From: Flavobacterium endophyticum
GTDB lineage: Bacteria; Bacteroidota; Bacteroidia; Flavobacteriales; Flavobacteriaceae
Length of the DNA: 64,000 bases
Reading direction: 5' to 3'
NCBI RefSeq assembly: GCF_003634455.1
Contig: NZ_RBLC01000006.1
Coordinates: forward strand, 24,219-88,218
A program made the translations under genes and the position numbers. Numbering within the stretch: position 1 is the first letter of the stretch; each line of letters opens with the position of its first letter. The notes beneath the pieces are model-generated. The model worked only from the letters and a program-made list of their open reading frames with translations, ran no database searches and was not told where the DNA came from. This document shows, one piece after another, positions 53,803 through 62,875 of this stretch.

Positions 53803-54318
53803 ATGTTTCACAGAAATATCAAACTCATCTTAGCCGGATTAATAATTGCTACTGGCATTTGGCAATTTACAGAAAATAATATAGGAAATGGAATTTTTCT
53901 TATCCTTTTATCGCTAGTCTTCATTCTGCTTTATTTCAAAAACGAATTCATCCTTTTGGCGTTTTTAAAATTAAGGAAGCAAGATTTTGCTGGAGCACAA
54001 AAATGGTTAGCTTATATCAAGAACCCAGAAACCGCTTTGGTCAGAAAACAACAAGGTTACTACAACTATCTTCACGGACTGATGCTTTCTCAAACTAATT
54101 TGATGCAAGCTGAGAAGTATTTCAAAAAAGCGATAGAATTAGGATTGTCTATGGATATGGATTTGGCTGTTGCTAAATTAAATCTTGCGGGAGTTGCGAT
54201 GTCGAGAAGACGAAAAATTGAAGCTACGAATTTATTAAACGAAGCCAAAAGGCTTGACAAACAGAACATGCTGAAAGATCAGATAAAAATGATGAAAGAG
54301 CAGATGAAAAAAATATAA
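53803..54318 (+). CDS. Membrane-anchored TPR-like protein
   Basis: 171 residues from the ATG at 53803 (MFHRNIKLILAG). Two membrane segments (about 6-22 and 28-46) form a hairpin. The rest is helical with TPR-like pairs (GYYNYLHGLMLSQTNLMQAEKYFKKAIEL) and ends in a basic coiled coil (MMKEQMKKI). Function unknown. A -7 element TACCTTTG is at 53774-53781. The terminator at 54341-54376 follows. Confidence 0.75.
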   Translation: MFHRNIKLILAGLIIATGIWQFTENNIGNGIFLILLSLVFILLYFKNEFILLAFLKLRKQDFAGAQKWLAYIKNPETALVRKQQGYYNYLHGLMLSQTNLMQAEKYFKKAIELGLSMDMDLAVAKLNLAGVAMSRRRKIEATNLLNEAKRLDKQNMLKDQIKMMKEQMKKI

Positions 54319-54340
54319 GCTTTCTGAGTACAAAATATTT

Positions 54341-54376
54341 AAAGCCGTCTTGGAAGTTTCTAAGACGGCTTTTTTA
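54341..54376 (+). terminator. Rho-independent terminator
   Basis: AAAGCCGTCTT and AAGACGGCTTTTTT form a long stem after the TPR-like gene. Confidence 0.88.
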
Positions 54377-54477
54377 TTCGTTTATCGGTGAATTCGGCAA
54401 GTTTATAGATTAAAACATAAGTTTATCGTATTATTTTAATAAATTACAGTAAATTTACTTAACAAATTAACTAATAC

Positions 54478-54547
54478 ATGAAAGATTTATTTAGTTAAAA
54501 TAGCACTTTTACTATTCCCCCTCTTCCTTTTCAGCCAAGAGCATGAC
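54478..54547 (+). other. Displaced start codon and signal peptide of the thioredoxin-like gene
   Basis: From 54482 the frame of the downstream gene reads KIYLVKIALLLFPLFLFSQ, an ideal signal peptide, but TGA precedes it directly. The only ATG (54478-54480) is one base out of frame and hits a stop after six codons. Removing one A from 54481-54483 would give ATG-AAG-ATT and restore the full secreted protein. Confidence 0.75.
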
Positions 54548-55174
54548 ATGTTTTTTTCTGATGCAATCAAAATAAACTTCAAGAAATACAGCTCTGAAAG
54601 CAATCTGGCCTATAAAAATAAAGATTTCAAAAGAGGAAAGTTCTTATTCGATTCCTTAGTAAAAGGACAGCTTGTCGGAACAAAATTTGACAATTATTCT
54701 TTTAAAAAAATACAAGGCGGCAAGCTAAATCTAGAATCGTCCAAAAAACCTATTTTCCTTCTTACGTATGCTTCGTGGTGCGTTCCTAGCAAAGGAGAAA
54801 TTCCTGCATTGAACAAGTTGGCACAAAAATATAGCAACGACGTAAAGTTTGTTGTTTTGTTCTGGGACAAAAAACACAATGTCAAAAAAGTGGCTAAAAA
54901 ATTCAACAGCCATATTACCGTGTGTTTTGCACATGAGACTTATAAAAACGATGCGCCTGCCATTTCTTCCATCAAGCATACGTTGGGATTTCCTACTTGT
55001 TTTTATCTAGACGAGCATTTAAAAATCGTAGATATCAAGAGAGGCGGAGGAAATTCAAGTCCAAGTGTTGCCTACATGAAGGCGTATACCCAAAATTATA
55101 ATGCATTTCGAGACGGGCTTAGCACCATCTTAATCAATAAGAACATATCAAAAGAACGACTTGCCACAAACTAA
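54548..55174 (+). CDS. Thioredoxin-like (TlpA/AhpC type) protein, probably frameshifted at its start
   Basis: 208 residues if started at the internal ATG 54548. The coding frame is open further upstream through an intact signal peptide (see 54478-54547). A thioredoxin fold begins around residue 41 with LLTYASWCVPSKGEIPALNKLAQKY. The motif is WCVPS: C78 is kept, the second Cys of CxxC is Ser. KHTLGFPTCFYLDEHLKIV has the cis-Pro. Single-Cys TlpA-like proteins cannot form the usual disulfide. It could be a recent pseudogene or a sequencing error; the rest of the frame is undamaged. Confidence 0.65.
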   Translation: MFFSDAIKINFKKYSSESNLAYKNKDFKRGKFLFDSLVKGQLVGTKFDNYSFKKIQGGKLNLESSKKPIFLLTYASWCVPSKGEIPALNKLAQKYSNDVKFVVLFWDKKHNVKKVAKKFNSHITVCFAHETYKNDAPAISSIKHTLGFPTCFYLDEHLKIVDIKRGGGNSSPSVAYMKAYTQNYNAFRDGLSTILINKNISKERLATN

Positions 55175-55202
55175 AAAAAGCGCTGCAGGTGCAACGCTTT
55201 TT
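55173..55202. terminator. Bidirectional Rho-independent terminator
   Basis: AAAAAGCG and CGCTTTTT enclose an inner TGCA/TGCA pairing, between convergent genes. Confidence 0.78.
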
Positions 55203-55204
55203 GA

Positions 55205-56098
55205 TTAATATCCTTCAGTCGGAATTTCTATTATGTATTTCTTCTTGGCCGGATTCGTTAATTTTCTATCGCGAAGCCATGGATTGTGGATTTTCAAAAT
55301 CTTGTAATTAATGCCTTGTGCTTTTGCAAAAGCAGCCAAATCTGTTATCGAACTATCGATTTCTAGCTTTCTAGTTGGAATGTTAGGATACAATTCGGCT
55401 GGCGCTACATTAAATCCATATTCGACTGGATTTTTCATGATCTGTTTCAAGGCTAAAATTCTAAAAACATAACGCGCTGTTTCATCTGTTAGCAGCAAAT
55501 CGTAATAATTTGTGACTCCTTGAATCGTAATCTGCTTGTTTACGCCGCCAAAACCACCATTATACGAAGCAGCGGCTAGCGTCCAGCTTCCGAATTTTCT
55601 ATATGCATCTAGCAAGTATTTGCAGGCCGCCTCCGTTGATTTTTCTAAGTGGTATCTTTCATCGACACCATCATTCACCTCCATGCCTCTTTCTTTTGCC
55701 GTATCGGGCATGAATTGCCAAAATCCTTTTGCACCAGCAGAAGAAGTCGCATTCATCAAGGCACTTTCGGCAACAGCCAAATATTTAAAATCATCTGGAA
55801 CGCCGTTTTTCTTTAAAATCGGTTCAATTATCGGAAAAGAACGATTGGCTCTTTTTATGATCAGCAAGGTAGAAGCATCCAGATTGGCATTGACCAGCAA
55901 TTCTCTATCCAAACGCTCTTTCACGTCGGCAATATGCAAAGGTGTTTTTTCACCAGCAAAATCAATTTCTGTTGGAAAAAAATATCCTTTCGCTACAGGA
56001 GCCTTCTCTCCTATTTTTTCATTGGAAACGGCATGAATTAAAATTCCGCTTACCAAAACAACTGAGGCTATCAAGCCTGTCTTTTTCATCAAGTTCAT
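55205..56098 (-). CDS. Lytic murein transglycosylase, MltD-like
   Basis: 297 residues. Signal/anchor segment at about 8-24 with no lipobox. The SLT domain (about 85-235) has AVAESALMNATSSAGAKGFWQFMP with catalytic E111, then AAASYNGGFGGVNK and ETARYVFRILAL. It cleaves peptidoglycan glycan strands in the periplasm. The C-terminus contains a LysM-like piece (ITDLAAFAKAQGINYKILKIHNPWL). Start ATG 56098 or 56089. Confidence 0.88.
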   Translation of the reverse strand: MNLMKKTGLIASVVLVSGILIHAVSNEKIGEKAPVAKGYFFPTEIDFAGEKTPLHIADVKERLDRELLVNANLDASTLLIIKRANRSFPIIEPILKKNGVPDDFKYLAVAESALMNATSSAGAKGFWQFMPDTAKERGMEVNDGVDERYHLEKSTEAACKYLLDAYRKFGSWTLAAASYNGGFGGVNKQITIQGVTNYYDLLLTDETARYVFRILALKQIMKNPVEYGFNVAPAELYPNIPTRKLEIDSSITDLAAFAKAQGINYKILKIHNPWLRDRKLTNPAKKKYIIEIPTEGY

Positions 56099-56150
56099 GT
56101 TCTTTTTTCTTTGAGTGTATTTTGTAAACCTACAAACATTTTACCAATTT

Positions 56151-56816
56151 TTAATTATCCAGGATAATTTTTGGCAGATGTTCATTCAGCCATCTGAATT
56201 TATTAATAATCATGATGTGCGTTCCGTCTTTCACGGGAATAAAATTCTTGATGTATTTTGGAGGAAAAACTTCGTCTGCATCTCCATGGATATGAACCAC
56301 TTTACTATCCGGCTCTGTCCTATCCCACAGAATAATTTGCTCTAAAGCCCAATCTAGGTATTTCTTGTCTCGCATCGACAGAAATTTTTCATAAAGTTTC
56401 AGCCTTTTGTTCATCTTGTCATTTCCGAATGAAAACTTGGCAAACGTCTCTACATTTTGCATTAGTCCGGTCGGAAACAGCTTATAGGCTTTGATAGACT
56501 TTGCCATCTTCATTCTTCTTGGAAATTCAGCATTGCTTTTGACACTTGAAATAATTATAATCTTTCTGGGATTTACAAATTTGGCCATTTCTTGCACCAA
56601 GACACCTCCAAATGAAACTCCGACCAGCACAGGATTCTCATGTTTTATTTCTTTTGAAATACGCTCAGCATATTGCTTCAGGCTTTCACCATCTAAAGGA
56701 AGTACCCATTCTAAAAGGAAGATTTCAAACTGGTCTTCGGGAAGATGAATTCGTTCAAAGATTGTCGAGCTTGCCGCCATTCCTGGCATAAAATACACTG
56801 GAATTTTTTCCATCAT
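56151..56816 (-). CDS. Alpha/beta hydrolase
   Basis: 221 residues. The nucleophile elbow is GVSFGG (S68). VHIHGDADEVFP carries the likely catalytic Asp and DGTHIMI the His. The N-terminus (VYFMPGMAASSTIFERI) has the oxyanion-hole GM region. No signal peptide, so it is cytosolic. Substrate unknown. It is 52 bases upstream of the transglycosylase gene in the same direction. Confidence 0.85.
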   Translation of the reverse strand: MMEKIPVYFMPGMAASSTIFERIHLPEDQFEIFLLEWVLPLDGESLKQYAERISKEIKHENPVLVGVSFGGVLVQEMAKFVNPRKIIIISSVKSNAEFPRRMKMAKSIKAYKLFPTGLMQNVETFAKFSFGNDKMNKRLKLYEKFLSMRDKKYLDWALEQIILWDRTEPDSKVVHIHGDADEVFPPKYIKNFIPVKDGTHIMIINKFRWLNEHLPKIILDN

Positions 56817-57015
56817 AATTGTTTTAACGCTATCATAACAGCAACAAAAGGTTTTTATTACGAAATTTGTATAAAATTATGGTTTTTATTCTAAACCACT
56901 CTTCTCATTATTTTAAATAATCGATAAATTAAGGACAGGAATGTTTTCGAAATCAAAGAGAAATCACGCCTTTTACAACTATCGATTGCTACATCGTTGA
57001 AACATTATTTAAGTT

Positions 57016-57300
57016 ATGGAAATTAAAGACAATACTTTTTCAAGACAATTTGAAACACAGTTTGAAGGAAAATTAGTTGCGGTTGAATACTCCTTTCAGG
57101 AGAAAAAAATTTTCCTCACCAAAATCAACCTGCCCGACCATTTTGAAAATGACGAATTCATAAATGACTTTTTAAAGGATATTATGGCCATTGCAGAGGA
57201 GCGAAAGCTAAAAGTAGTTCCTATTCACCCGAAAATTGCGGCATTTTTCAAAAAGAATCCTATTTACAGGGAATTGCTTCCACCTGGAATCCGAATTTAA
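57016..57300 (+). CDS. Small GNAT-like N-acetyltransferase domain protein
   Basis: 94 residues. It matches the short YidJ/Gcn5-like family: RQFETQFEGKLVAVEYSF, ITKINLPDHFENDEFINDFLKDIM-like helix, then KVVPIHPKIAAFFKKNP, where the acetyl-CoA binding and final strand lie. Such proteins are small and their substrates are unknown. Confidence 0.78.
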   Translation: MEIKDNTFSRQFETQFEGKLVAVEYSFQEKKIFLTKINLPDHFENDEFINDFLKDIMAIAEERKLKVVPIHPKIAAFFKKNPIYRELLPPGIRI

Positions 57301-57382
57301 GTCGAAGGTCTTAAAGTCGAAAGTCAGAAGGTTAAATTTTTATTCTGATGTTTGAAATATTATTTTTTATTATTTTTATCCA

Positions 57383-57721
57383 ATGACGGAAGAAAATAAT
57401 CTCAAAATCCTCAGCTTCTTCGAAAATATCGAAAAATATTACGGCTGCAAGACAGAAATTACGGAAGGACTTTATAGCCTTACGGAAAGTTTTGACAACC
57501 ATTCTACAACATGGAATTTATCGGAATTCACGCTCATTCGTTCTGGCTATAGAAAAACCGGCGACAGAATGATGATGGAAGGCGAAAAGATGTATTTTGA
57601 AATCTCTGCCGCCCTCATCGTAAGCTTTGAACAGACTGGCAGAAACTCTTTTGAATTTATCGAAAAATACGGACAGTCAGTTTTTAGAGTGACCAAGATT
57701 AAGTTTCACTATAAATATTAG
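57383..57721 (+). CDS. Protein of unknown function
   Basis: 112 residues, no signal peptide. It has a mixed alpha/beta look: ENIEKYYGCKTEITEGLYSL, TTWNLSEFTLIRSGYRK, ISAALIVSFEQTG. I do not recognise a family. It follows the GNAT-like gene by 82 bases in the same direction, and its end is 7 bases from the convergent mtaB end. Confidence 0.5.
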   Translation: MTEENNLKILSFFENIEKYYGCKTEITEGLYSLTESFDNHSTTWNLSEFTLIRSGYRKTGDRMMMEGEKMYFEISAALIVSFEQTGRNSFEFIEKYGQSVFRVTKIKFHYKY

Positions 57722-57728
57722 CGCTTAA

Positions 57729-59060
57729 TTAAGCTTCGACATTCAAGAATTCCATACGCACTGAACCATCTTCGTCAATTTTTGTCAGATTGATTTCGTG
57801 CAATGTATTGACCAATTCTGGATTCCAAGGCGTTTTTACTTTTACATAATTTTCTGTAAAACCGTGAATGTAGCCTTCTTTGTTTTCTCCTTCAAACAAA
57901 ACAGTTCTGTTCGTTCCTAGCTGGCTTTCATAAAAAGCTCTCCTTTTCTTTACAGAAAGTCCGCGCAACATCTTGCTTCTTTTCGCACGAACATTAGCCG
58001 GAACAGGATTTGGCATTTGAGCCGCTTCAGTATTATCTCTTTCAGAATACGTAAAAACATGCAAGTAGGAAATATCCAAATTGTTTAAGAAGTGGTACGT
58101 TTCTAAGAAATGCTCATCCGTTTCACCTGGAAATCCCACAATCACGTCAACACCGATACATGCATGCGGCATGACTTCGCGGATTTTATTCACACGCTCC
58201 ATATACACTTCTCTTAAGTAACGGCGTTTCATTTTTTTCAAGATATCGTTGCTTCCTGATTGCAACGGAATATGGAAATGTGGCACGAAAGTTCTTGATT
58301 TTGAAACGAATTCTATCGTTTCATTGCGAAGCAGATTCGGCTCGATTGAAGAAATCCTTAAGCGTTCAATACCTTCAACTTTGTCTAACTCCTGAACCAA
58401 TTCGTAAAAAGTATGTTCGTGTCTTTTATTGCCGAACTCTCCTTTTCCGTAATCGCCAATATTCACTCCGGTCAAGACAATTTCTTTGATATTTTGCTGT
58501 GAAATTTCTTTGGCATTTTTCAATACGTTTTCCAAAGTATCGCTTCTTGAAATTCCTCTTGCCAAAGGAATCGTACAATAGGTACATTTATAATCACATC
58601 CGTCTTGTACTTTCAAAAAGGCCCTCGTCCTATCGCCGATAGAATAACTGCCTACATAAAAGTCAGCTTCTGAAATCTCGCAAGAATGCACTTCGCCGAA
58701 ATCATTTTTCGACAGATCGTTTATATAATCGGTAATCTTGAATTTCTCTGTTGCTCCTAAAACCAAATCCACACCGTCAACCGCCGCGAGTTCTTCTGGC
58801 TTCAATTGTGCATAACAACCAACGGCCGCTACGAACGCCTTATCATTTAGTTTCATTGCCTTTTTTACGACTTGCTTGAACTGCTTGTCTGCGTTTTCAG
58901 TTACGGAACACGTATTGATAACGTAAATATCAGCCACTTCTTCAAATTCGACACGATCAAAACCTTCGTCTTGAAAATTACGGGCAATTGTAGATGTTTC
59001 TGAAAAATTCAGCTTACATCCCAAGGTATAAAAGGCAACTTTTTTTCTGTTCTCTATCAT
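57729..59060 (-). CDS. mtaB: tRNA (N6-threonylcarbamoyladenosine37-C2)-methylthiotransferase MtaB
   Basis: 443 residues. The N-terminal domain (VAFYTLGCKLNFSETS, NTCSVTENADKQ, VGCYAQLKPEE) supplies three Cys for one iron-sulfur cluster. The radical SAM domain has CDYKCTYC for the second. A TRAM-like domain follows (about 375-443: RTVLFEGENKEGYIHGFTENYVKVKT). It adds methylthio to t6A37 of ANN-decoding tRNAs. Confidence 0.93.
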   Translation of the reverse strand: MIENRKKVAFYTLGCKLNFSETSTIARNFQDEGFDRVEFEEVADIYVINTCSVTENADKQFKQVVKKAMKLNDKAFVAAVGCYAQLKPEELAAVDGVDLVLGATEKFKITDYINDLSKNDFGEVHSCEISEADFYVGSYSIGDRTRAFLKVQDGCDYKCTYCTIPLARGISRSDTLENVLKNAKEISQQNIKEIVLTGVNIGDYGKGEFGNKRHEHTFYELVQELDKVEGIERLRISSIEPNLLRNETIEFVSKSRTFVPHFHIPLQSGSNDILKKMKRRYLREVYMERVNKIREVMPHACIGVDVIVGFPGETDEHFLETYHFLNNLDISYLHVFTYSERDNTEAAQMPNPVPANVRAKRSKMLRGLSVKKRRAFYESQLGTNRTVLFEGENKEGYIHGFTENYVKVKTPWNPELVNTLHEINLTKIDEDGSVRMEFLNVEA

Positions 59061-59152
59061 TATAAATCCTCCGAGAAATTGGGAAATTGGTATCTTTAGC
59101 TATATTTACATTTTGCAAATAGCCTGCAAATTTACATACAATATTTTTCAAA

Positions 59153-60772
59153 ATGAAATCAATAATTTACTATATATCAATATTTTGGATATCGTTAACT
59201 TTATTTTCCTGTGGAAAAGATGCGAAAGAAAATCGCGACCATGAAGTTTTTCGATTCAATCAAGATGCCAATGTAAGTTCCCTTGATCCGGCTTTTGCAA
59301 AATCACAAGAGAATATCTGGATGTGCAATCAGCTCTACAACGGGCTTGTTCAATTGGATGATAGCTTGAACATAAAACCAGACCTAGCCAAATCTTGGGC
59401 GATTTCTGAAGACGGAAAAACCTATACGTTTACGCTGAGAAAGGATGTCTTTTTTCACAAAAACAAAGTATTTGTCAACAGAAAAGATTCCACTCGAACT
59501 ATAAATGCAAATGATTTTGAATACAGTTTCCATCGTCTTTTAGATGAAAAAGTAGCTTCTCCTGGCGGATGGATCATGCAGAATGTTGAAAATTTTAAAG
59601 CGAAAAATGATTCTGTTTTTGAAATCAATTTAAAGAAACCATTTCCTGCCTTTTTAGGATTGCTTTCTATGAAATATGCTTCTGTGGTTCCGAAAGAAGC
59701 CTTTGCCATGTCTGGTTATGATTTTAGGACAAACCCGATAGGAACTGGTCCTTTTCAATTCAAGCTTTGGGAAGAAAACGTAAAGTTAGTTCTGAGAAAA
59801 AATCCTTTGTATTTTGAAAAAGATGAAAAGGGAAATCAGTTGCCTTATTTAGAAGCCGTAGCTGTTACCTTTTTACCAGACAAACAAAGCGGTTTCCTTC
59901 AATTTGCACAAGGAAAGATTGATTTTGTTTCAGGCCTTCATCCTTCTTATAAAGATGAAATCCTGACGCAAAGCGGACAGCTTCAGGAAAAATACAAGAA
60001 AGACGTGAACATGATTACCGGGCCTTATCTGAATACCGAATATTTAGGCTTTCGCATGGACTCAAAGGAAAAGGCCGTGCTTGACAAGAGAATTCGACAA
60101 GCCATGAATTATGGTTTTGACAGACAGAAATTAGTAACTTATTTAAGAAATGGCATGGGAACTCCCGCCATCAATGGAATGATTCCGGCCGGATTGCCAA
60201 GTTTTGATGCTACAAAAATCGGATATGATTATGACATCCAAAAAGCAAAAGCTTTGGTAGCTGATTATAAAAAAACAACTGGGGATCTCAATCCAAAAAT
60301 TGCATTGAGTACAAATGCTACTTATCTGGACATTTCAGAATATTTACAGCGCGAATGGAAAAAAATCGGGCTAGATGTTGCTATAGACGTGAACCCGCCT
60401 GCCACATTGAGACAAGCTATTTCCACAGGGAAAGTTTCTTTTTTCAGAGCCAGCTGGATTGCCGATTATCCTGATGCCGAAAATTATCTTTCCTTATTTT
60501 ATAGTAAAAATTTTGCACCAAACGGTCCTAATTATACTCATTTTAAAAATGATGAATTTGACCGATTATACGAGCAGGCTTTTTTAGAAACGGACAATGC
60601 AAAGCGCTTTGCTACTTATCAAAAAATGGATGCCTTGATCATGAAAGAATCCCCTGTGATTCTGTTATTCTACGATAAAGTTGCTCGTTTTACTAGAAAA
60701 GATGTTTCTGGGTTGGGAATAAATCCGCTAAATATGCTGGATTTGCGACGCGTAAAAAAGAGCAAAGTATAA
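59153..60772 (+). CDS. Peptide ABC transporter substrate-binding lipoprotein (SBP family 5)
   Basis: 539 residues. Lipobox LFSC (Cys about 20). Family 5 signature: SLDPAFAKSQENIWMCNQLYNGLVQLDDSLNIKPDLAKSW, given here across several motifs, then TYTFTLRKDVFFHKN and NPIGTGPFQFKLW. The end has WIADYPDAENYL, typical of OppA/DppA-like binders. No permease or ATPase genes lie nearby, so it works with a transporter encoded elsewhere. Divergent from mtaB. Confidence 0.9.
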   Translation: MKSIIYYISIFWISLTLFSCGKDAKENRDHEVFRFNQDANVSSLDPAFAKSQENIWMCNQLYNGLVQLDDSLNIKPDLAKSWAISEDGKTYTFTLRKDVFFHKNKVFVNRKDSTRTINANDFEYSFHRLLDEKVASPGGWIMQNVENFKAKNDSVFEINLKKPFPAFLGLLSMKYASVVPKEAFAMSGYDFRTNPIGTGPFQFKLWEENVKLVLRKNPLYFEKDEKGNQLPYLEAVAVTFLPDKQSGFLQFAQGKIDFVSGLHPSYKDEILTQSGQLQEKYKKDVNMITGPYLNTEYLGFRMDSKEKAVLDKRIRQAMNYGFDRQKLVTYLRNGMGTPAINGMIPAGLPSFDATKIGYDYDIQKAKALVADYKKTTGDLNPKIALSTNATYLDISEYLQREWKKIGLDVAIDVNPPATLRQAISTGKVSFFRASWIADYPDAENYLSLFYSKNFAPNGPNYTHFKNDEFDRLYEQAFLETDNAKRFATYQKMDALIMKESPVILLFYDKVARFTRKDVSGLGINPLNMLDLRRVKKSKV

Positions 60773-60797
60773 TTCAAAAAACCAAGCTATTCACTAG

Positions 60798-60817
60798 TAT
60801 TCCCAATTGTTTCCAAA
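60798..60817 (+). promoter_or_regulatory. Candidate response-regulator box, upstream copy
   Basis: TATTCCCAATTGTTTCCAAA holds two TTCC elements 11 bases apart (60800 and 60811), the OmpR/PhoB direct-repeat spacing. A near-identical copy lies at 62816-62835. Confidence 0.6.
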
Positions 60818-60859
60818 ATCTGATTTTATTTTGGCTGCAAATCCAAAAATTTCAAAAGC

Positions 60860-61531
60860 ATGAAAATCTTAATCATTGAAGACGAAGCCGGACTTAGGGA
60901 AGTGATCCAACAATCGCTCGAAAAGGAAAAATACATCGTTGAAACAGCACACGATTTTATTTCCGGCTTGGACAAACTCGGTTCTTATGATTATGATTGT
61001 GTCTTGATCGATATCATGCTTCCCAACGGTAGCGGTCTGGATTTGTTAGCCGAAATAAAAAAACAGCGGAAACAGGAAGCCGTGATTATCATTTCTGCAA
61101 AAGATGCAGTAGATGACAAAGTAAAAGGTTTGGATTTGGGTGCCGACGATTATTTGAGCAAACCATTTCATCTCGCAGAATTGCATGCCCGAATTAAATC
61201 CGCTATCCGCAGGAAAAGCCACAATGGTGACAATCTTATTATTTGGAGAAATCTGACACTATCTCCAGAACAACGAAGCGTTTCTGTCAACGATGAAAAT
61301 CTGGTCTTGAACCGAAAAGAGTTTGACCTGCTGTATTATTTTGTCATCAATCCGAATCGGCTGATTAACAAAACGGCCTTGGCTGAATACGTTTGGGGTG
61401 ACCATACCGACCAAGCCGACAATCTAGATTTCGTATATTCGCAAATAAAAAACCTTCGCAAAAAATTGAAAGATGCCGATGCCGAAATCGACATTCAGGC
61501 AGTTTACGGCATTGGTTATAAAATGAGCTGA
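60860..61531 (+). CDS. OmpR-family response regulator
   Basis: 223 residues. Receiver domain with acidic IEDEA (7-9), phosphorylation site D51 in CVLIDIMLPNG and Lys101 in LSKPF. Winged-helix domain from about 125 (NLVLNRKEFDLLYYFVINPNRLINKTALAEYVWG), ending DIQAVYGIGYKM. Its last base overlaps the kinase start. A candidate self-binding site lies at 60798-60817. Confidence 0.93.
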   Translation: MKILIIEDEAGLREVIQQSLEKEKYIVETAHDFISGLDKLGSYDYDCVLIDIMLPNGSGLDLLAEIKKQRKQEAVIIISAKDAVDDKVKGLDLGADDYLSKPFHLAELHARIKSAIRRKSHNGDNLIIWRNLTLSPEQRSVSVNDENLVLNRKEFDLLYYFVINPNRLINKTALAEYVWGDHTDQADNLDFVYSQIKNLRKKLKDADAEIDIQAVYGIGYKMS

Positions 61532-62802
61532 TGAAACTACAAAATTACACGCTACGCTATCTGGCCATTACGCTTCTTGCCGTAATCCCAATTTGGGCGG
61601 GCTTGTTTTATGTACTGATTTTGGATGAAGTCTATGACAATATTGACGACGATCTCAAAAACTCAAAGATCATTATCATCAGACAGGCTTTTGCTGATGA
61701 AAAACTGCTCAACACCCCTGAATTTGGAATTAATAAATTCACGATAAAGCCGCTTCCAAGAGGAAATTACTCTTATAAAGACGAATTCTTCACAGCGGCA
61801 GAATTTATGGAATATGACGATGACGATGAGCCCATCCGAACCCTGAAAACAGTATTCAACGACAAAAATGGAAAGCCGCACGAGCTCATCATCAAAGCTT
61901 CTATCGTTGAAGAAGACGAACTTTTAGAAGACTTGCTTTTAGCACTTTTGGGCCTATACGTCATGCTGGTCATAAGCATTTTGGTCGTAAATCATTTTCT
62001 CTTGAAGCGAATCTGGAAATCGTTTCACGCTATTTTGGCTAATCTGAAAAACTTTAAATTAGGAACGGGCGCTCGTGTAAAATCCGTAAGTTCTCCAATT
62101 GACGAGTTTAAGACTTTGGCGAAAGAAGTAGAAGAAATGCTGCAACGAAACGAAATGATCTATTCCAGCCAAAAACAATTTATCGAAAATGCCTCGCACG
62201 AATTGCAGACGCCATTAGCGATCAGCATCAACAAATTAGAGCTGTTTGCAGAAAACAATACACTTCCTGACGAACAGATGATCGAGATAGGAAAAATCAC
62301 AGATACACTAAATCGATTGGTACGTTTGAACAAATCGCTATTAATGCTGTCTAAGATTGAAAACCAACAATTTTCAGATGAAGAGCCTATCAATTTTAAC
62401 GAACTCATTCGTCAATTAGCAGATGATTTTTCAGATTTAGCCGATTTCAAAAAAGTTACTATTACTATTGAAGAAACCGCGTCGCTTCAATTCAACATGA
62501 ACAAAGGACTGGCTACGGCATTGGCAAGCAATCTCCTTAAAAATGCTTTAATCCATAACTATCAAGGCGGTTCAGTCGAATTTATAATAAACGAACATGA
62601 TTTCATAATCTCGAACTCTGGCACGGCTTCTTCCTTAAATCCTGAAATCATTTTCAACCGATTTTACAGGCTTACAAATACCAATGAATCTACTGGTTTG
62701 GGCTTGGCAATCGTAAAATCGATTACCAATACCTACTCTATTTCCATCGCATATACTTTTAATGGAAATCACCAGTTTAAAATAATTTTTCCAAAAAAAT
62801 AA
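61531..62802 (+). CDS. Sensor histidine kinase
   Basis: 423 residues. Membrane segments at about 12-32 and 132-155 flank a periplasmic loop of about 100 residues rich in Asp/Glu (MEYDDDDEPI). The H-box is NASHELQTPLA with H223; N-box LASNLLKNALIHN; G-box STGLGLAIVKSI. It pairs with the regulator in the same operon. The acidic loop could sense cations, which is inference only. Confidence 0.93.
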   Translation: MKLQNYTLRYLAITLLAVIPIWAGLFYVLILDEVYDNIDDDLKNSKIIIIRQAFADEKLLNTPEFGINKFTIKPLPRGNYSYKDEFFTAAEFMEYDDDDEPIRTLKTVFNDKNGKPHELIIKASIVEEDELLEDLLLALLGLYVMLVISILVVNHFLLKRIWKSFHAILANLKNFKLGTGARVKSVSSPIDEFKTLAKEVEEMLQRNEMIYSSQKQFIENASHELQTPLAISINKLELFAENNTLPDEQMIEIGKITDTLNRLVRLNKSLLMLSKIENQQFSDEEPINFNELIRQLADDFSDLADFKKVTITIEETASLQFNMNKGLATALASNLLKNALIHNYQGGSVEFIINEHDFIISNSGTASSLNPEIIFNRFYRLTNTNESTGLGLAIVKSITNTYSISIAYTFNGNHQFKIIFPKK

Positions 62803-62815
62803 CCTATTGGGCATT

Positions 62816-62835
62816 TATTCCTAATTGTTTCCAAA
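62816..62835 (+). promoter_or_regulatory. Candidate response-regulator box, downstream copy
   Basis: TATTCCTAATTGTTTCCAAA differs from the copy at 60798 by one base and keeps the 11-base TTCC spacing (62818 and 62829). It lies 41 bases before the first PepSY-like gene. Confidence 0.62.
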
Positions 62836-62875
62836 TTCTGCATGTAATCTTGTATAGAATTTAAAACAACTAGTT

